DNA of 64,000 nucleotides from Sclerodactyla briareus (lineage: Eukaryota > Echinodermata > Holothuroidea > Dendrochirotida > Sclerodactylidae): assembly GCA_026419785.1 (NCBI GenBank), contig JAODTK010002887.1:266424-330423 (forward strand), read 5' to 3'. The notes beneath the pieces were generated by a model that had not been told where the DNA came from, did no database searches, and worked only from the letters and a program-made list of their open reading frames with translations. Positions 11,485 to 25,170 of this stretch are shown piece by piece; position 1 is the stretch's first letter; each line of letters starts with the position of its first letter. A program made the translations under genes and the position numbers.

Positions 11485-12659
11485 TCAAGTTGCATTTCAG
11501 TGGTCCCAATGTAAGTTAATAATCCGAGGCGATTATAATAAAATGTAATCAACATATTGGTATGCCAGGCCCTCAACAACATGGATGTTGGAAATGATTG
11601 AATCAGACAGGGGGTTAGTCTGCTATGGACTCATTGGTTTAAAACTATGGATCGAAACCTTTTAACATAGAAGGTTCTCGCTTCTTCAAACTCCGATCAG
11701 TACGTCCAAGGCCGAATTCACAATGCAGGTGGCCGAGTGGCAGCGGGGGTGGGCGGCCAATCAGGTGCAGAGTTCGCCTCAATCCATGCTAGAGTCCCAT
11801 GCTCCCTGAAACGTTTACAGTCATGTAAGATTTTCCAGACCAAACAGTCGCATAATCCAGGTGTGGCAACAAAGTTGCAGAGCGACTAGATGTCAGAGAA
11901 GCAACGATAGAAGTTGCGTCTCAAGAACTTGAGAAACGTGACACTCCCGGCGTTTCCTGATGCTCGATAAAATTGGCTATTCCAACGCGGATCATCTTAA
12001 CAGTTACAAGCTCTTGAGGACGGTCATGTTGGTATGACGCCCACCATTTTTCAAGTTCTTACCGCACCAGATTTCTTCCCCCTAACTCGCGTGACTGCCT
12101 GTATTCTTCCCCGGCTTAGACCAGCTCAGCAGAGAGCCCTGATCCTTTTGGAGTATTTGCTTCACCCCCACAGAATAATAAAATAGCAGCAAGCAATCAT
12201 TGACGAACAGTCTTTTTTGTACTGGATCATTGGTCGAATGTTAAAAGAACATGAACGTCATGAACGAAACACCACATACCTGAGTAATACGTTTGAGGTC
12301 AACTAAGTTCAAACACAAGAAAGGTGTAAATGGTTTGAATCATGCCGCGTCTCGAGCGGGCGGCTGGGGCGGCGCTTACTCGGCCCCACTTTTTAGTCAG
12401 CCATATAACAGGAAACTATATTGGGAAATAAAGAGCCGCATGGCGTCAGGCGGCGTGAACGCTTTAGTGCAAAAAATGTGTACATGCAATGAAAAAAATA
12501 ACGAATAGAAAAACAGTGGGCAGTTGAATTGCATTTCTCGTTTTGACTACTTCTAGCGAGACCAGGGGATGAGTCGCACACACCGCCTACCGTCTATGTC
12601 ATTTCCAATTTCAACGTAACTATGCCCTATGCTCGTTACATTTTCAACGTTTCATTAAG
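11485..12659. other. No supported gene; possible tRNA-derived fragment
   Basis: At 11730-11740 the bases TGGCCGAGTGG match a Pol III A box. A weak B-box-like AGTTCGCCTCAATCC follows at 11771-11785, a spacing seen in tRNA-derived SINE heads. It does not fold as a full tRNA. The frame at 12293-12508 has no splice context and no recognised domain. Confidence 0.3.
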
Positions 12660-14900
12660 CGGGGGACGGCCCCCCCCCCCATATTGGAACCTGACGCTAT
12701 TCGTTGCCACTTTATCCACATATCTACAGCAACCGTGTTTAACAAATGCATCATGACCCTAAATGATCAATTTGAGTGAATTATGCTGCTCCATTTTTTC
12801 GAATTTTTTTGTTTTTGCCCGCTACGCGCGCCGGGTATTGTTATTTACCGTTAGTGTTCAACATATGATTTGCCCTGTGCGGCATATGGTGTTCTCTCTA
12901 ACAACCAAAAAATGCCAGAAATTTAAGCCGGGGTTCTTCTTAGACCACCATGAAAGAAGGGTTCTCCTTCAGTCCCTATCGTTTGCGTTTGTTTCTCCTC
13001 CACCAGACGTTGGTTCGATTTCTGCTACGGATCAGCTTTTAAATATTGAACAAACTAACATACAAATCGCTATCTCAAGGTGAAGGGGTTGAGAGGGGGA
13101 ATGAGGCGACTGGGTGGTCTACTACCTGGGGAGAAACTGTGATTTTGTTATTCCATTTTATGTGAATTTTTTTTTTGGTTTGTTTTTCGAGTAGGAGTTT
13201 GAGGCGCTGGAGTAAGTCTACCACGTTTTGCGGGACCTGTTGAATTTTTTTTAGCACATATGGTCTAATTTGCAATTTGAAAATGAGTATCTCATCAATC
13301 AATTTATGGGAACCACTTGTGGAAAGTTGGGTGGGTACACTGGGCACATGTTAGATTAGGCAACACACCGTTTCGGGTGAAAACCGCTTGAAATAGCTAT
13401 CGAAGATTCTGCCAGGAAACGCCACAAGTTCGTGCAAAATCATGATTCCAAATTCAGGTGAAATAAGTTTATATCCAAGATTGCCTGACTAAAATTTTCT
13501 CAATCGCTTCGCGCGCAGTTGCAGATTTACTTCTGTGTTATCCTCATTTGGCCACCTTCTGGCCCCAATGAATTGTCTCTCCCATGCCGCCTGTGGTCCA
13601 CAAAGAAGATAAGAATGGTGGCCGTAATCTTCGAGTGACAAGCTACAGGCCTATCTAAGTGATAGGTCGGAAAGGGGTACAGTGCAAATGTCTGTTGCCT
13701 CAAAGTGTATCCTGCAAAATCTCGCCTTCGCGCGAACGTGGTGGTTAATATTGCCATTGCCCATTTTCCATAGCTCCTTCAATGACCGCAACCTCACTTT
13801 GCACTCGTATTTTAGAAAGTCACAGCAACCGGGTTTCATGGGTTAAGATTACGGAAAACCGTAGATGCTATGATGACTTTGTTTGGCACAGTAGGTGCAG
13901 GATATTAGGTAGATACTGATTGGATTTTCAGCGTACAAAATTTTATTTAATCGTCTAATTGCATAATTTTTATGCGAAATTTCGTTTGGATCTTCACAAA
14001 ACGTAGTGAATATGGGTTAACCCTTCCTCCCAACATTAACCAAATTTCGGGGTCAATGGAGTCATTTCGAAATTGATCACATCAGTGGGTGCAGTGGGGT
14101 CTAAGTGCGTTTGATTTTGTGATGTCGTGGAGGGTTGTTCAGTAAACGGGGGACCTGGGGTGTGACTGATGGGTTTACTGCTTCAGTTCCTAATTGGTTT
14201 TATCATGGTGCTTCAAAGGTGTCCACAGTAGGTCAGTCACCATCACCAAATTTGCCTAATTTTTGTATAATCGCACGTTAGTCGGATTTTCATGAAACTT
14301 GGTGGTGAAACTCTGGCTTCCTCTTACCTGTAGCATTTTCAACATAGACTGGAGTCCTCAGGTGTTACGTTTTGCTAGTTTTTTTTTCCAAGAGTTTTTT
14401 TCGAGGTTTGTTTCGTTTTTTAATGGGTATAGTCCTGCTATTTAGTCCCCGGAAATGTTGGCATTGAACTAAGTCAAGTCAATGAGTGTGTATAATTTGC
14501 TTCATTCATCCAAAATCTTGAAATTGACCCCTAAGGCATAAGTTTGGTAGAAACCGTTCCTAAAATGGAAATTTGTTATCAATTTTAGGAATGCTGCTTA
14601 CTACCCCATAAGGCACGGGAAGTGCCGTTTGCCTGCAATCTAGGGGGTCCGTCATACGAAAAATTCCCTCGTACGATACGCGCCAACTGTGATAGCGCTC
14701 CGATTGAGATAGTATTAAACTGGTTCCATCCCTCATGCCAACACAATCGACGCCCTTGGCATTCCATCAGCTCGGGGTATCTTAAATCCCAAAAGTTCTG
14801 TGTGGCCTCGCGCCAAGATGGAGGCGCGCTACACTTAGATAGCACATCGTCACATTGGCCCGCCCCACATTTTTGTAGCTTGCTACGCGCCTGTTTTGAA
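12660..14900 (+). repeat. Long dispersed repeat, copy 2
   Basis: This is the partner of 4430-6690 in the same orientation. It lacks the TTAA-type insertion and so preserves the empty target site near 12755. It has instead about 550 bp of extra repeat-like text (13990-14540) with phrases such as CATGAAACTTGGTGG. It is strongly diverged by indels. Frames within are not credible genes. Confidence 0.6.
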
Positions 14901-17864
14901 TCGACATGAAGGGACTATCCAACAAAGTCACTTTACCAGGCGCGGCGAAATGTATTTTGTATGGGGGGGGGGGGGGGGCTAATGTGAATGTTCACTATTT
15001 AAGCGTAGCGCCACAATTGGTTGGCGCGAAGTGTACACGAAATTTTGGTGGGTTTTCCAGCCCTCTAGATGGCCGGCAACGGCATTTGCCGAGTGGCATG
15101 TGCTGCAAATATCTAGGCATAAACTACAGGTCTCATGTGTGAAGTTGCAAGAATATCAAGAACAAATCAGAAGAAAAAATGCAATTTGAATATAGTTTTA
15201 ATACAAGTTGAATTAAAATGTCCACTACTACTCCGAACATTGTATTCATTTGATTCCCATTTCATTGAAACACGCCTTTCTAAGTATCTACGCGTTGACA
15301 GGTTGAGATGCTCTGTCGTCTCCGTGAATGTATAGCTATGGCCCATGTTTAACAACACATTGAACTTGCAACATTTTGAAGATTCCCGACCAAAGTGATC
15401 CTTACACAGAGGGGAAATCGTGGCTGAGGTTGATCCCAACCTCAATTTTTATTCTTTAAATTTGGTTGCCTCTTTGCTGAAATCTACCTACAACTTACTG
15501 TACAATCAACTAACTACATACCTTTTTCAAAATGATCCTTTTCATAGTAGTTACTACTACTTAATTTTTTCACATATCTTACCTCACTGAAGAATGAAGC
15601 CATGCTGAGTAGGAACATTTTTGTTCTTGCTAATTCGAAATAGTTTTCAGCTTCGTTTTAATCATTGACAAGGCATATTTAACCAGCGAAATAAATCAAG
15701 GAAATAATACTGCACCACTAGTGTTTATAATGCGTAGCCTGTATAATACAAACCGAAGTGTACAATTTTTTAATTTGTCATTTTTTTTTTTTTTTTTAAA
15801 TGGGCCATCTGACTAGGGTATATTTATATTAAAAGTACTAGGCTCTACGTCCTGACAACTCGGTTGACTATACTGGACTATTAGTGTGTACCTAGCTACA
15901 GTGAGGTTGCATTGGGTGAGGAATCAGAAACAGTGAATGCCGATGCAACGCCATTACCGGCCTTTGCCTGGAGTATCACATTTGGCCACTACGGGGGGGG
16001 ACCGCAAAGATGCAACTGGAAGATGGACTCATGTGCTATATATACCTGCAGAGTGCTTAATATGATTAATTGTCATTAAACTTCCGGAGTATTCCTAGAA
16101 ATGTTTGAAAATAATTTAAGCATCAGGCTAAGCAATAAAACACATGCATCGAATGTTTTCTGGAACACTCTGCAATATTGGGGGGGGAGGGCTAATCAGC
16201 GTTGCCCCTCATTTGTTTTTCACTGGGGGGGGCTGAGCCCCACCAAGCCCTCCTGGTTCCGCCGCCACTAAGCACTTTACCTACAAAGGTTAAGTACCAA
16301 GCAAACACACAACAACGTATCATAAATTTCCAAAAGAGCTTTTGAACATGTCCCTTCACAACGTTAAAAACCATGGCGTCAACAGGTGGGGACGGGGGGG
16401 GGGACCATGTCCCCCCCACGTGGGGGGATATCATATCGTTTTTGTCCCCCCACTTTTCGGACCGTAAAGTAAAAATAATAGGCCATGCCCGATATTGTAT
16501 CACTCTAAACTGATTCAATTGTTGTCTAACCAAACAATAATCGCGTTGAAAATTGTCTCAAATCCACTCATTCCAGGTGCGGACCCCAGGTGAGATCTGC
16601 ACCTGACTAGGGCCGAGTGGAAGGATTACCCATGCATACCGAGTTCTCGAATTTTAAATCGAATAGCCAAAAGTGCATAATTTTTTCAAGTGTTTCGCGC
16701 GCATTGCGTTGTTCTGCTTCCAGGCGTTTAATATGCGAGATATGCCAATTCGAAATTTCGTTTCACTCGATTAATTTCAGAAGCCTTGTGGAAGACCTTC
16801 CCCCACCCCCCCCTCCCATTCTTCTAAGATGGAAAATTCGGGCGAAAATTCGTGGAAAGTTTGGGGAAAGAAAAAAGGAAAAGTTAAAATGGCTGAATTT
16901 TTGAAGTCTTTTTCGATAAGCTGGCCGGAAACATGTAATTTCTTTCGATCCTTCGCGCGCTGCCGGTAGTTTCCGACTTCGGTACAATTTCCTGCTCCCA
17001 AATTTGCGGGTCCCGTACCCCTATGGCTTTTTCCCTTCGATCCCACCGGAGACCGTTCGGTACACCCCTGGATCCCACGCAAACAAAACCAGAGTAGAAA
17101 ATGTGATAAAAATAACCATGTGTGATTTTCGGTAAATCATCTTAGTATGCACAATGGTAACTTTTTGTCTGTCTTTTCCTTACTCAAATTCACACATGTC
17201 CATGGTGTCCATTGAACTTGCAGTGGCGTTTCCATCGATCTGGAGGGTTATGAAAATCTGAACTTTCGACCTACGCTCCGCGCCAACCGATCGTGGCGCT
17301 CCGCTTAGATGGTCATTTGCATTCGATGTGTCCCCCCCCCCCCACTTTTCGAACGCTCCGACGCCCCTGCGTTAAACTGAATGTGATGGTGTGATTAAAA
17401 ACATTTTTCAAGACGTTTTTACTTAATGGACACTTGTCCCTATGTATTTTGAACAGGTTTTTAAAATAATGTGATAGATATAGTTACTAACGAATGGAAT
17501 GTGTGGCAATATGGTTTTTTCGTAACAGTAATTATTCACACAACAAAATACCGTTATTATTGAAACTGGACGAAACATTTTCAATAACGTTTCCAACAAC
17601 GTTTTGTATTTGCTGGGCATCCGGCCTATAACATAGGATCATCTTTTACCCTTTACGAAGTATCTGATGCCTAGGAGTCAACCAAGATCAATGGAATCAC
17701 CACTAGTAGTCAATCATTAATGTGTGGACTGATAGATTTTTCCATATTTCCAGTAAAAGTATGCCTTATCATATATCTGTCTTCAATACAATAAAATAAG
17801 AGCGCAACTCTGGCGGTGCCTGCTTCCTTGCCTTCTTTTCTCTCGACATGTTCCCCTTACTCAG
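14901..17864. other. Repeat fragments and low-copy DNA
   Basis: A G-run at 14961-14976 and poly-T at 15781-15798 are present. Stretches 16380-16450 and 17220-17370 share GTCCCCC...CACTTTTCG, the tail of a dispersed repeat, and 16600-16720 resembles the CGCGCGCA block of the 4.4- and 12.7-kb repeats. No gene is supported except the small start-exon candidate at 15.6 kb. Confidence 0.4.
15583..15603 (-). CDS. Possible first coding exon (weak)
   Basis: On the minus strand CAGCATGG, a reasonable start context, opens MASFFSE and is followed directly by GTAAGATATG, a strong donor. Only seven codons are visible and no second exon could be fixed; a following AG at about 15426 would allow 24 more open codons. 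This may be chance. Confidence 0.2.
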
Positions 17865-19759
17865 GCGATATATCGTAACCATGCAGATGTTGATTGCAAA
17901 CTCCCAACCCACAACCTTGACCAAAACAATCACGCTGCAATCTTGCTTCTAACTAAAGGGCATGAGATGAAGCTTGTTGCTTTGAACCAATGTCAAACGC
18001 TTCATCTGCGGGCAATTGAAATGAAATACCTCACAGAAACGATAAACCCTGGTAAGTAGTATTCTTGAGAATGAAGGTAAGAAGTCACGAGTCATACCCC
18101 TCGAGTCCATGTTTTTGCTCATCTCAGTGTCGGAATCCCCAGCAGCCGTAACACGTAAGTCCAACAGACCGCCCGGCAGGCTAAATGATGATTGTCACTT
18201 AGGGACAAACCTCTCATTAATCCATCAGGCACTGTGTGGTCAAAGCAGATAGTTGGAATGAAGTGGCAGTTCTTTGTAATCAGACACCAACATCATTAAC
18301 AATGTGGAAAAAATATCTTTTTAGGGGAATATGTGGGGAAAGAGAAGTGCATACAGGCCTGTTTATTGTCAATTGCATCCCTCGACTATCCCTGGACGGC
18401 GAGTCCTTGTAGGTACCAGTCAGTGTCAACAGCATGGTGTCCTCACACTGTTGGTCATTGTGCCTATGTCGTTAATCAATAAGTTGTGACTGAGGGGTAA
18501 GTCATGCCAGTCAATCGTTTCAATTTGTACAGCAGATCGTCTGTGGTGCTTCCAAGGACCTGTGGGTGTATCAATAGTTCATTATTTTTTTCAGGCACAA
18601 GTTGCTGAGGGGTGCATCTTTTGTTGCAGTGCAATGACTCCACCTGTCTGGGGAGCAAGGGGTGGGTATGCAATGGGACAATGCTAACTGTTCAAATACT
18701 TGTATCCAAATAGCCATTTCCATCCATCAAATGTCATTATTGCTATTTTTAGGTTCCAAACTTTTTCACAAGGCTTTCATCACATTTCTCCTCCTACATT
18801 GGTGAGGGGCTTATGAATGGTCTCTCTATATGACCCACGCCAATGCAGCCCCGCTGAATTGGATGTCGCACTGCCACTCCCATAACAAATTATTACTCCG
18901 GCTCAACGATAATAATACAACTAGATAATGAAACAGACAAGTCTTTTGTTGTAATTTTCTAGTAATATAGCCCATTTGAGACATTTCATCAGAATTATGT
19001 GGGCCAGTTATGTTATCAGTAATGACTTCTGGCCAATGTTTAACATGTTTATTATCCTGGCATTCCTTTTTTTCCCAATAGTCCCATCATGTGACAGTCC
19101 ACCACCAGTAGGAGGCACTGGGGGGGATACGAGAGATACTTTATCGACTTACACCCTGCCCTTTCTTCTGCCTGGGGGTACAGGGTAATGCCCTCACTTT
19201 TGCCTCATGGGTACTCGGGTAATGCCCTCACTTTTTGCTCATAGTCAAAAATGCCACAGATGTTGTGCCCTTCCTTACTTTCAGAAGTTCCTTGACCTTG
19301 CTTTCTTCTTCCTCCTCCCATCCCAACTCACTGCTTTACTACTACACACACACCACAGTTAATCCCGCCCTCGTTAGGGCTTGTCTGTGAATCACGGAAT
19401 GAATCCCCAATGTCAGTCCCTGCCTGCAAGGTCCTTCACAACCTGGAGTGTGCTTTTCCGCATTCCGCAGTAGGGACGTGTAAACCATCAGAATCAGTAG
19501 ATCTAAGTGGCACACAGAGAATAATTGGATACCCCTCTCTCAACTCCTCTTGAGCATTGCCCGGCCCAGTCACCATTTCCTACACTGAATGTCCTGACAG
19601 GCAAGTCTAATATTATTATGTTTTTGTTTACTTCTCCACTTCTTTGCAGTCTCAAACACACAGCTTGAGAGATTAAATCCTTTTGAGGATTGGGGGACAA
19701 ATGTTGACCAGTCAAATGGTGCTTATGATAGTATACACCTAATGCATACAGTGGTTTGA
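17865..19759 (+). CDS. Multi-exon gene, 3' part, unrecognised product
   Basis: Five exons are proposed. Exon a 17865-18051 sits between CCCCTTACTCAG and CCTG|GTAAGT, open for 62 codons (AAILLLTKGHEMKLVALNQC inside). Exon b 18128-18154 lies between TTTTTGCTCATCTCAG and CAC|GTAAGT and continues in the required phase as VSESPAAVT. Exon c 19082-19184 is proline/glycine-rich and less sure. Exon d 19359-19600 is serine-rich, with a likely one-base error near 19549, and ends CAG|GCAAGT. Exon e 19650-19759 follows TTCTTTGCAG, reads LERLNPFEDWGTNVD and ends HTVV-stop. The d-e intron is only 49 bp with a GC donor. The tail carries an NPF tripeptide of the type bound by EH domains. The 5' exons are not found and no family is recognised. 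Confidence 0.5.
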
Positions 19760-21059
19760 AGAGGATAATGGCTTGGCTACATAGGTGTTCTAAATGAATT
19801 CAGACTTCATGAATTTCCCTGGTTTGCTTTTCCTGCTTTGGTAATAACAGGGTAATGGGAACAGGTTTTGAAGAGCATATCACCGTTTTTCAATTATGTA
19901 TAAGCCAAACAAACGCTTTGCATTCCGAGTCTCCCCTAGAAGTAAATATATATACGCCTATGGAAAATTGCCAGTTTGTCTACCCCTTCCCTCGATATCC
20001 ATAGATATCTATTAGAAGTACTCTACGCAAGAAGTGGCGTATCTGCCTTGCAATTAGAATTTGTCAATGAATGCACAGCGATGCAGGCTCCCAAATCTGG
20101 GCTACATTTTTCAATTTTCATAGCATGCCTAGGAACACCTTGCGGGAGGGGGGGGGGTGTGTTGCAAGTGTAAGAAAGAGGCTTATCTCTTCTTCCATTG
20201 GCAATTCCCCGCCCCCATACTCACACTTGACCACCTTATCTTATCAGGAGTATATACACTACATAGGCTGGTCCTGGTGCTAGTCAATTATCAGACATAT
20301 CAGGAATAAAGATCAAATGACCATTGAAGAATTTGTACTGTCTATCACTGGGGTGGAATACTTGTATTGGGAATGGGAGAGGGGAGGGGGGAATGTAAGC
20401 AACCCAGATTTTATTGAAGAGGGCAAACACACACTTTGTGGTGCTAAATGTAACACTAATAGAGAGGAGGTATACGCACTAAGAGCGTTTCTGTCTCTGC
20501 TTTGCAATTCGGAATTTGTCAATTAATGCATTGATGCAGGCTTCAAAAACATGCTACATTTTTCACATTTTCATAATCTGCCTATGAAACCTGGGGGGGG
20601 GCGGGGGGTCTGCATGCAAGACCCCAAATTCCACCCCCACCCTAGCACAGCCACTACTGGTCAAGGAGGTTACATATAGCGGGCACTACTGGGGCTATAC
20701 TCATAAATGCAATTGCAGATTTGTACTGTCTTGTCTAGGTGAAATATTTGGTGCTATTCCAATACGAACTATCAGGATAACAATAAAATGACAATTTCAC
20801 GCTTTTGATCCTGTCTATCACTGGGGGAAATATTTGGTTTGTTTTGGCTATATCTTTTTCTCCACATCGCCTTGGTACAATGACACCCGCCTCCTGTTCG
20901 CAGAATATAAGGATTTGTCCTATGGTGAACACTGAATGACCCTTGACCTATCCAAACCAATCAGGTTATATCTTCAATCATGTGTAACAATCCACAACAA
21001 CTTATGATGAACTGATCGATACTTGCATTCATTGATTATCATGCTGAGCGAGGCAGATG
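19760..21059 (+). repeat. Imperfect direct repeats, no gene
   Basis: The segment 20040-20160 recurs at 20505-20625: both have AATTTGTCAAT.AATGCA, GATGCAGGCT, CTACATTTTTCA and then a G-run with TGCAAG. A phrase around CTGTCTATCACTGGGG repeats at 20340, 20720 and 20812. An AATAAA at 20306 could serve the gene upstream but is 550 bp past its stop. Short frames on both strands here are artefacts. Confidence 0.45.
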
Positions 21060-24000
21060 TCAAATCCAAAAAATTTTATTATCCTGACATTCCAGTGGTT
21101 TAGGAGCCTGTCTTGACCTCCACAGTCCTTGAGCTAGCTTGTGATATGAGTATCGATAGTATGGTAGTGTCATGACTTTTTCGTTTGTCTTACAAGACGC
21201 TTCGCGGCCCAACACATTAAAAGCAGGCAAAAGCACCAGGTCAAAGGTCATGAAGGTCAAAAGGTCAATAGGTCAATGAGGTTCAAAGTTTGGTCCCGAT
21301 GTATTCCCCCAGAAGAACGAAACTTGCCATTACAACATCACTCTCAAATGTTTCGTTGCCGAGATATAATGAACTGTTTTAGTAGTCGTCTTGACCTTCC
21401 ACATTCATTGATATAGCTTTGTAAGAGTACGTTAGTATGGTATGTCATTTACCTTTTTTGTTGTCTTAACAGACGCTTCCCGCCCATACAAAAAAAAACA
21501 GGCAAGATCACTAGGTCAGAGGTCCAATGAGGTCAGAAAGGTCAAAAGGTCCAATAGGTCAAAGTCGGTCACCAGATGTATTTTCAAAACCAGACGAAAC
21601 ACACTTTCCATTACGACTCACTCTAAATGTTTCGGTTTGCCAAGATATATATAATTGTCCATATGATGACCCTAACTAGACCTTGACCTCACACCAAAAA
21701 AATAGGGGCATCCCCCGCCATGGGTTACACCTACCTACCAATATGAATTCCAATACCTGCTTGCGATCCATTAGGATATCTTTGCGGAAAACCCTTTTCA
21801 AAGTTTGACCCTCATGACCTTGAACGACTATCGATTGGTACAAAAACACATAGGGTCATCCCTCTCCATGGTGAACCCCTACCTACCTGATATGAACATA
21901 TACATGCTTGCGTTTTTTAGATATCGCGTGGAAACGTAAGTGTCCACACCACCACATACACCACACTCCACCACTACCACACCGCCCACGCGTGACTTCA
22001 TGATTGCCTTTTGGCTCGCCAGGAAGCCAAACCTTTCCAATCCAGTGTTCGTGGGATCCTTACGAGTAGTGCAGAATGGAGGGCTCCAGTCCCCATTGAC
22101 AGTATACACAAAGTACACCTGATAACTTATGCAGAAGATAGTGTACTATACAGGTCTAGCGTTGGACGGAAATAAACCTTGACTATTCGTGATTAGATAT
22201 TTGTTACCAAAAACGTTTGTGGCTCACGTGAATATGAATATGCTTACATAATTCTGACATGTTCGGAGATACTAAAAAATCCCGATTCTGTGACCCTTAG
22301 TAGGTAATTATTGCCAGTAAAGGTCAGTCCTCTCGTGAAGCGGGGGCGGGGAATTAGAATTAAGACCGATTAAGCGCTCATGTTTTTCAGTTAATTTCGC
22401 CTCATCATGCCGGTCCAATCAAGTGCAGAGCGCGTTCAACATGGACTGCCAAAAACGAATATTTGTGACGTCTTCGAACTTAATAAACGATGGCAGCTCC
22501 GAAACCCCTTCTCTGCGTCACAACATTAATTGATGATTCAGCAGTGTGGCGCCAGGATTTCCCCCTACCGGGATCCCGTTACGAGTCCCCGACCGTGGAG
22601 GTCCCAAGTTCCCCGAACATCCATAGCCTCATCCTACTACTAGTATTTCTTTTGATGGGAAACCGATTTGTTATTTAATCCTGTGCTTGGTTGAGTGATG
22701 CCAGTCTATTTCATCATTCCTAAATCTTGGGATACTTGCAGTAACTGCTCTTATTATGGAATTTAATTATAAACGGATTGTTAGACAGGGGCGGTGGGGC
22801 CCTCTCTGTTATTCTCTTCTCAACCCAGATTTTAGAGCACTCACAGATTTCAAACTTATTGCATATGAGGACGAGATCCACAGCATGTCATCCATTTGAA
22901 ACGGGACAGCTGGGACGTATATGCAGGTTCACTTTTTAGGGCATCTTATGGTCAAAAAACCAACCATCTGTCTCCCACAATCCTTCCATGAACCACTCCG
23001 TATAGATGTCTTCAAATAACTCCTATGACCCTCATTTGAGAATTTTTTGAGGCCTCATATCTACTTTAAACTTTTGCATTGTAAAATTCGCGTTTGGAAT
23101 ATCATTTTCCGAATAATTATTTGTGGCATACTCCCATATTTCACCGGGGACTTGGGGCACCACCACATCTTGGTGAGGGGGAATTTCACCCCCTCATGTT
23201 CCACCACCACCCTTTGGGCGACGCCACTCGCCTAAATCCTGTAGCCAATTGGGACCTTTTGTTGGTGGGGTAATGGACCCCATGTTGATATAGCTTGTGT
23301 AAAGTATCTTAGTATGGGTAGTGTCATTGACTTTTTTGTTGTCTTAACAAGACGCTTTTCCCGCCAATACAAAAAAAAAAAACAGGCAAAAATCATCTAG
23401 GTAGGTCAGGTCAAGTGAGGTCAGAAGGTCAAAAGGTTAAATGATGTCAACGTCCCGGTCACCAGATGTAATTCTCCCAGACGAACAAAACTTTTCCATT
23501 ACCTCCACAATTCGACTCTAGAAATGTGTTCGTTGGCCAAGGGAATATATAAGGATTGCCATTGATGACCCTAAAGACCTTGACCCTCACACCACCAAAA
23601 CAATAGGGGTCATCCCCGCCATGGGTTACACCTACCTACCAATATGAATTTCATACCCTGCTTGCGATCATTAGATATCTTGCGGAAACACTTTTCAAAG
23701 TTTAACCTCTCATGACCTTGAACGACCATCGATTGGTACCAACAACATAGGGTCATCCCTTCCCTGGTGACACTTATCTACCTGATATGAACATAATACA
23801 TGCTTGCGTTTGTTAATATCGCGGAAACGAGTGTCACCCACACACACATACACACAGCACATACACACACATACCCACCCACGCACACCTGACTGCATCG
23901 ATTCCTTTTGGCTTCGCCAAGGAATCAAAAACAATTTCCAATCCATGTTTCTGGGATCCTTACTAGTAGTGCAGGAATGGCGGGCGCCTCACAGTTGACA

Positions 24001-25170
24001 GTATACACAAAGTACACTGAGTACTTATGCAGAAGATAGTGACTATACAGGTCTAGCGTTGGACGGAACCCTTGACATATTCGTGATTAGATTATTTTTG
24101 ACCAACAAAATTATGTGGTCACAGGGATAGTGAATATGCTTCCAATAATTCTGAACATGTTCTAGATAAACTCCAATCCGATCTGGTGACCCTTAGTAGT
24201 GTCATTGGATTTGCAGTAAGGTCAGTCTCGTGAAGCGGGGGCGGGGAATTAGAATTAAGACCGATTAAGCGCTCAATGTTTTTTCAGTAATTCGCCTCAT
24301 CATGCATGTCCAATGTCCCAATCAAGTGAGCGCGTTCAACCATTGACCAAAACGAATAAGTGTGACGGTCCTCGACCTTATACGATGGCAGCTCCGAGAC
24401 CCATTCTCTGCGTCACAACTTAATTGATGATGCAGCCTTGGTGGCGCCATGGGGGGATTTCCCCGACCGGGGATCCGAGTTCCCCGACGTGGGGTCCAAG
24501 TTTCCCCGACGAGCCATAGCCTAGCCTACATACTATATTTCTTTTGATATGGCACCAGGATTTGTTATTTAATACTGTCCTGCGTTGAGTTACGGCACAT
24601 TTCGATTTCAGAATTATAAATATTGGATTTACTTGCAGTAACGCTCTTATTATGGAATTTAATTATAACATGATGTTAGACAGGGGCGGTGGGGCCCTCT
24701 CTGTTATTCTTCTCAACAACCGAACCAACGAGTTTAGAGCACTCACCAGATTTTCAACTTTATTGCATAGTGGAGGACTAGATCGCACAGCATGCAGCAT
24801 TTTAAACGGGACAGCTGGGAACGTATATGTATGTCACTTTTTAGGGCATCTTATGGTCAAACCACCAATCATGTCTACCCCCAAAATACCGTCCCTGACC
24901 ACTCAGTATTTCCTTCAGAATAATCCCTAATGACCTCAGTTTGAGGAATTTTTGAGGGACTCATATCTACTTTTGTTCTATGTAAAATTAGCTTTTGGAA
25001 TATACATTTTCCGAATAATATTTTGTGCATACTCCCCTATTTCATCTGGGGGGACTTGGTGCCCACCACATCTGTGGAGGGTGATGTTACCCTCAGTCAC
25101 CCCCCCCACCCTTGGCGACGCCCCTGCTAAATCGTATGGGGACATTGTGACATTTTGTGGGGTAATGGAC
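21060..25170 (+). repeat. 1.88-kb tandem duplication plus partial copy
   Basis: Two long copies, about 21400-23284 and 23285-25170, follow one another head to tail. Matching landmarks include GTATGGTATGTCATT / GGGTAGTGTCATT (21440 and 23325), GGGATCCTTACGAGTAGTGC / GGGATCCTTACTAGTAGTGC (22053 and 23955), GAAGCGGGGGCGGGGAATTA (22336 and 24232) and AGACAGGGGCGGTGGGGCC (22783 and 24669). A third, shortened relative lies at 21060-21400. The copies differ by many single-base indels. No protein is recognised; the unit holds a hairpin (see 23830-23932) and runs of AGGTCA. Confidence 0.8.
23830..23932 (-). repeat. Hairpin plus CA/TG tract, transposon-end-like
   Basis: GATTCCTTTTGGCTTCGCC followed by AAGGAATC folds into a hairpin and lies next to GACTGCATC and a long CA-rich tract. 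The same order of hairpin, TGCAGTCA box and TG tract occurs at 26290-26470 and 27425-27500, with a decayed version at 21940-22035. It probably marks the end of a dispersed element of unknown class. Confidence 0.55.

Noticed and set aside
11730-11785. tRNA gene suggested by TGGCCGAGTGG
   Set aside because: The B box is degenerate and no acceptor or anticodon stem forms; at most a SINE relic.
12293-12581. Overlapping plus and minus frames with a GC-rich stretch
   Set aside because: Both strands are open, no splice partners and no domain.
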